Shown in pieces: positions 7,647-10,713 of a DNA stretch of 10,713 bases. The stretch is from an uncultured Flavobacteriales bacterium (GTDB lineage: Bacteria; Bacteroidota; Bacteroidia; Flavobacteriales_D; Sanyastnellaceae). A model generated the notes under the pieces. The model was not told where the DNA came from, did not search any database, and saw nothing but the letters and a program-made list of their open reading frames with translations. The position numbers were made by a program, and so were the translations under genes. The stretch lies in the NCBI GenBank assembly GCA_937890245.1, contig CALACF010000438.1, positions 1-10,713 of the forward strand, given 5' to 3'. Numbering within the stretch: the stretch's first letter is position 1; each line of letters opens with the position of its first letter.

Positions 7647-9658
7647 TTGGGCACGTAGTCAAACGACGTGATCCGGAAAACCGTCCGTCGATTCATCTGG
7701 TGCGCAGCCTCTTGCTCCTCTTCTGAGGCCAATCCAGCCAGCTCCTTGTCCGTGATCAACGGCATGTCCTCGCCCCGTCCGATGGGCTCGAGACGCGCGC
7801 GGTCGATTCCGCGGTCTACCAGGAAGCTCACGCAGGTTTCTGCTCGGCGTTGGCTCAACTCGCGGTTGTAGTCGTTGCCACCACGCGTATCCGTGTGCGC
7901 TTCAAGTGAAATGACAAAAGTCGGGTTGCGCTCGAGCAGTCCTACGAGGTAGTCCAATGAATCCTGGCTGTTCACCACGGCATCCACAACCAGTGTCGCC
8001 TGGTCAAATTCGTACTGCACCAAGGGCATGGGGTAATCCTTCTCGGTCACCACGACTTGTAGCAAGTACTCCTTGATGAAGTGGGTTGACTTCGATAGGC
8101 CGATCGTAGAGAACTGATCGCCAGCGGCGATGTAGCCCTGCTTTGAAATTTCCACCGTGTAGGTTGACTCGGTATTGATTTCCCAGCCGCCATCCTCAAC
8201 GGCGCCTTCATCGTCGGTATCACCTTCAGCTGTGCCCCCGTCCGTTCCGGTGACGTTCACATTGGCGCCGATGATAGGCATGCCGGTGTCGTAATCGTAG
8301 ACCAATGGCATGTAAGTGAACTCCAATGGCGGCTTGGTGAACTCAAACAGGTCGTCCTTGCCCTTGCTTTCCGGGCGGTCCGAAGAGAACAGTCCACGCT
8401 CCTCGTCGGGATGGAACACGATCGAGAAATCGTCGCTTGACGTATTAATAGGGTATTCCATCGCTTCAGGCGTTTCGAACTTCAGCCCGTCGCCTGTCCA
8501 TGTAGCGTGGTAAATATCAAGGCCGCCCATGCCACCCGTGCGGCTTGAGGAGAAGTACAAGTCGCCGTTGCTTCGCACGTGTGGAAACATTTCGTCGGAA
8601 GCTGAGTTGACTGTGGGTCCAAGATTTTTCACGCTGCCCCAAGTCTCCGTGTCTTGGTCAAAGACTGCATACCAAAGGTCTTTTCCACCTTGGCCGCCGA
8701 TCATGTCGCTCACGAAAATCATCGTCTGATCATCAGGGGTCAACGCCGGCTGTCCGATCTGGGCGCTGTCATTCAACATGCGATCGATGAGGTTTACCTC
8801 TTCGGCAGCACTCCACTTCTTGCCTAAACGGCGCGCAGAATAAATGTCACAAGGGTAGTTGTTGTCGCGGTCCACTAGACAGCGCGTAAAGTATAGCGTT
8901 TGCTTCTTCTTGTCGAGCGCCACGCCTCCCTCGTTGCTCGAAGAATTGATCGTACTGTTCAGCGGCTGTGGGATGCTCCACTTGCCCTTGCGGTCCACCT
9001 CGGCAGAGAACAAATCCATAAAGCTCTCGCCGGTGATAGGATCCTCGCCCGAACCCGTTGAACTTGAACGACTTGAAGCAAATATAACCTCGTCTGCGCG
9101 GCGGTCGCTGTAAACGGCGCCGTAATCAAACGAAGGCGAGTTGAGCAGGGAAAGAGACTCAACGCGGTAGCGTGAATCAGAGACAACTAGGTGCTCCGCA
9201 GCAATGCCGCAGTTCTCAATCAAAGTATTGGCGAGAGTGCGATCTCCACCCTCCTTTGCGTAGCGATTGAACATGGCCGTGGCCTTGTCATAATCCTGTT
9301 GGCCCATCAACACTGTGCCGTATTGCAAGAACACTTCTACATGGTCTTTTGCCCATTTCAGGTCGATGGATTTCTTGTACCATTCCTCTGATGCTGACAA
9401 AGCGCGCGCATTTCGGTAGCACTCACCAATCTGAAAACAGACGCGTCCTTTCTCCTCGAGGTCGCCCTTGAGTTTTCCGTACGCGGATTGGTATTCAACG
9501 GCGGCATCGAAGTAAGCACCAAGTGCATACATCGCGTCAGCGTCTTCGGTGGCATCCGACTGGGCGGCCACTGGAGCGGCAATCGCAATCAAACAAGCAG
9601 TAAGAATCGCGGCACAAGTGCGGCGAATAGAGGGGGCTTCAGTAAGCGGAAGGTTCAT
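7643..9658 (-). CDS. Exported TPR / PD40 beta-propeller / CRD / OmpA protein, PorE-like
   Basis: Cell-envelope protein of 671 residues with four modules in order. First, a signal peptide (R12-R13, hydrophobic 14-31, likely cut after A32). Second, TPR helices (about 38-155; for example GECYRNARALSASEEWYKKS). Third, a PD40/WD40-like propeller (about 176-440) with repeated strands VIFASSR, LYFTR, MIFVSD, LYFSSSR and LFSSDR. Fourth, a carboxypeptidase-regulatory-like domain (about 450-535), then an OmpA C-terminal domain (about 545-665) with AHTDTRGG and LSQRRAETCVSFL. D590 and R605 have the spacing of the diaminopimelate-binding pair of OmpA. This order is that of PorE, the peptidoglycan anchor of the type IX secretion system, but paralogues with the same order exist, so no symbol is given. 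The ATG at 9658 gives the signal peptide; an earlier start would overlap glnN. The stop overlaps purM (GTGA). First gene of the operon. Confidence 0.88.
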   Translation of the reverse strand: MNLPLTEAPSIRRTCAAILTACLIAIAAPVAAQSDATEDADAMYALGAYFDAAVEYQSAYGKLKGDLEEKGRVCFQIGECYRNARALSASEEWYKKSIDLKWAKDHVEVFLQYGTVLMGQQDYDKATAMFNRYAKEGGDRTLANTLIENCGIAAEHLVVSDSRYRVESLSLLNSPSFDYGAVYSDRRADEVIFASSRSSSTGSGEDPITGESFMDLFSAEVDRKGKWSIPQPLNSTINSSSNEGGVALDKKKQTLYFTRCLVDRDNNYPCDIYSARRLGKKWSAAEEVNLIDRMLNDSAQIGQPALTPDDQTMIFVSDMIGGQGGKDLWYAVFDQDTETWGSVKNLGPTVNSASDEMFPHVRSNGDLYFSSSRTGGMGGLDIYHATWTGDGLKFETPEAMEYPINTSSDDFSIVFHPDEERGLFSSDRPESKGKDDLFEFTKPPLEFTYMPLVYDYDTGMPIIGANVNVTGTDGGTAEGDTDDEGAVEDGGWEINTESTYTVEISKQGYIAAGDQFSTIGLSKSTHFIKEYLLQVVVTEKDYPMPLVQYEFDQATLVVDAVVNSQDSLDYLVGLLERNPTFVISLEAHTDTRGGNDYNRELSQRRAETCVSFLVDRGIDRARLEPIGRGEDMPLITDKELAGLASEEEQEAAHQMNRRTVFRITSFDYVPK

Positions 9659-9688
9659 TTCCGTTCGGTTTTTTTGCAGGTTCACGGG

Positions 9689-9696
9689 CGAATGTA
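9689..9696 (-). promoter_or_regulatory. Weak -7 box candidate upstream of the PorE-like/purM operon
   Basis: On the minus strand TACATTCG matches the Bacteroidota -7 consensus TAnnTTTG at all but one fixed base and lies about 30 bases before the ATG at 9658. No TTTG is found at the expected -33 distance. A promoter is expected in this 76-base gap because a terminator-like hairpin precedes it, but this particular site is only a guess. Confidence 0.2.
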
Positions 9697-9700
9697 GGGG

Positions 9701-9726
9701 AAAAACCGGCGTTATATGAGTGCCGG
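9701..9726 (-). terminator. Weak intrinsic terminator after glnN
   Basis: On the minus strand CCGGC (9726-9722... read as gccgg at 9722-9726 on plus) pairs with GCCGG (9710-9706) across an 11-base loop, followed directly by five T (9705-9701). It starts 8 bases after the glnN stop. The stem is all G/C but only 5 bp and the loop is large, so termination may be partial. Position and T-run favour a terminator. Confidence 0.5.
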
Positions 9727-9734
9727 AAACGATA

Positions 9735-10713
9735 TCAGCGCGTGAATAGGATTTCGCGCAGCTTCGGGAAAGGCCAACGCCCATCCTCACACAGGCCTTC
9801 AAGCAAGTCTGCACTCTCTCGGATGGTTTCCATTATCGGCTTCACTGAATTGGCATACAGACCCGCTTGCGCCTTCACACCATTGGCGGCATTGGCCTTG
9901 TCTTTGGCGACGCGCAAGGCGACAACACCGTCGAAAATCAACTTCAACTGCGCGCTCAAATCGGTCACCAATGCGTGCTGTGGGGAGGTCATCTCCTCGC
10001 CGTCATCGTCTCCGAATACACTCAAAAATCCCTCGATGTTCGCCAATAAATCACTCTGATAGTCGACGACCGCGGGGATAATCTGCGTGTTGACCATATT
10101 AATAAGGACACGCGCCTCGATCTGAACGTGCATAACATAGGTCTCAAACTCAACCTCGGTGCGGGCATCGATTTCCTCTTTGCTCAAGACCTTCATGGCC
10201 TCAAAGAGCGCTACAATTTCCGGGCGCTCCCAGACGGTCAAAGCCGCCGGCGTGTTCAGCAAGTTGCTCAAGCCGCGCTCGGCTGCCTCTTCGACCCAGG
10301 CCTGGCCGTAGCCGTTGCCTTCGAATCGAATCCGCTTGGAGGCCTTGATCAGCTTTTGCAATTCCTTGAGGATGGCCTCGTCCTTGCCGTCGCCGCCGTC
10401 AATGCGGCCATCGACTTGGATTTTGAAGTCCTTGAGTTGTTCGGCAACAATGGTGTTTAGGACCATCATGGGCACAGCGCAATTGGCCGTCGAACCCACC
10501 GCTCGGAACTCGAACTTGTTGCCTGTGAAGGCAAATGGAGACGTGCGGTTGCGATCCGTATTGTCGAGCAAAACCTCGGGAATGCGCCCGATTTCAAGCT
10601 TCAAAGCCGTCTTCTCTTCAGGCGTCATTTTGCCCGCAGAAATATTCTCTTCCAGCGCGTCGAGTAGCCCGGTCAGCTGGCTTCCGATGAAGGCTGAAAT
10701 GATGGCCGGGGAG
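9735..10713 (-). CDS. glnN: Glutamine synthetase type III, C-terminal part (5' end outside window)
   Basis: ATP-dependent ligation of ammonia to glutamate, the entry of nitrogen into metabolism, in the cytoplasm; GSIII forms large double-ring oligomers. The 325 C-terminal residues are visible, a bit under half of the usual 700-730. The reading frame is open to the edge, starting with PAIISAFIGSQLTGLL. Seen: the catalytic-domain tail DRNRTSPFAFTGNKFEFRAV (53-72 of the visible part), where R56 and the E and R of FEFR correspond to conserved substrate-binding residues of glutamine synthetases. Then comes the GSIII-specific C-terminal helical region, with NTIVAEQLKDF, RFEGNGYGQAWVEEAAERGL, and a closing RWPFPKLREILFTR. 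This tail distinguishes type III from GlnA types I and II. It ends 76 bases before the next gene, with a hairpin in between, and is probably the end of its own transcript. Confidence 0.96.
   Translation of the reverse strand, partial: SPAIISAFIGSQLTGLLDALEENISAGKMTPEEKTALKLEIGRIPEVLLDNTDRNRTSPFAFTGNKFEFRAVGSTANCAVPMMVLNTIVAEQLKDFKIQVDGRIDGGDGKDEAILKELQKLIKASKRIRFEGNGYGQAWVEEAAERGLSNLLNTPAALTVWERPEIVALFEAMKVLSKEEIDARTEVEFETYVMHVQIEARVLINMVNTQIIPAVVDYQSDLLANIEGFLSVFGDDDGEEMTSPQHALVTDLSAQLKLIFDGVVALRVAKDKANAANGVKAQAGLYANSVKPIMETIRESADLLEGLCEDGRWPFPKLREILFTR

Noticed and set aside
9659..9814. Longer N terminus of the PorE-like protein from 9814
   Set aside because: It overlaps the end of glnN and the hairpin, and buries the signal peptide 52 residues inside.
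1..10713. tRNA, rRNA, CRISPR array, insertion sequence, toxin-antitoxin or defence genes
   Set aside because: Looked for in both strands; the window is filled by nine housekeeping-type genes with gaps of at most 90 bases and no matching structure.

Overview
The window is a dense block of nine protein-coding genes, all on the minus strand, so transcription runs from high to low coordinates. Both end genes are cut by the window edges. No RNA gene, insertion sequence, CRISPR array, phage gene or other sign of recent transfer is visible, and no gene-free stretch exceeds about 90 bases. The organism looks like a member of the Bacteroidota, probably close to the Flavobacteriales, with G+C a little above half. 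The reasons are a type III glutamine synthetase, a PurM of the diverged Bacteroidota kind, a TPR / beta-propeller / CRD / OmpA protein with the architecture of the type IX secretion component PorE, starts without clear Shine-Dalgarno sequences, and promoter-like boxes closer to the TAnnTTTG type than to a good sigma-70 site. The lineage call is inference from gene content.

Layout in the order of transcription: (1) the C-terminal part of glnN (10713-9735), followed by a weak hairpin plus T-run that may end it; (2) a compact run starting at 9658: the PorE-like protein, purM, prfA, pyrF and a two-transmembrane potassium channel with an RCK domain. The spacings are GTGA (4-base overlap), TGATG (1-base overlap), 10 bases and 17 bases, so this is very likely one operon; (3) after a 90-base gap that holds the best promoter candidate, a second run: an alanine/glycine:cation symporter (AGCS family), a membrane-anchored triple helix-hairpin-helix protein of ComEA type, and an acyl-CoA dehydrogenase, spaced by 12 bases and by an ATGA overlap.

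Most of the genes are housekeeping: nitrogen assimilation (glnN), purine synthesis (purM), pyrimidine synthesis (pyrF), translation termination (prfA), ion and amino-acid transport, and acyl-CoA oxidation. I see no convincing undescribed multi-gene system. The points most worth a second look are the envelope/secretion-type protein translationally coupled to purM, the atypical TVGFRE selectivity filter of the K+ channel, the small coupled HhH membrane protein, an 18-base in-frame tandem duplication in purM, and an inverted repeat over the putative symporter promoter.
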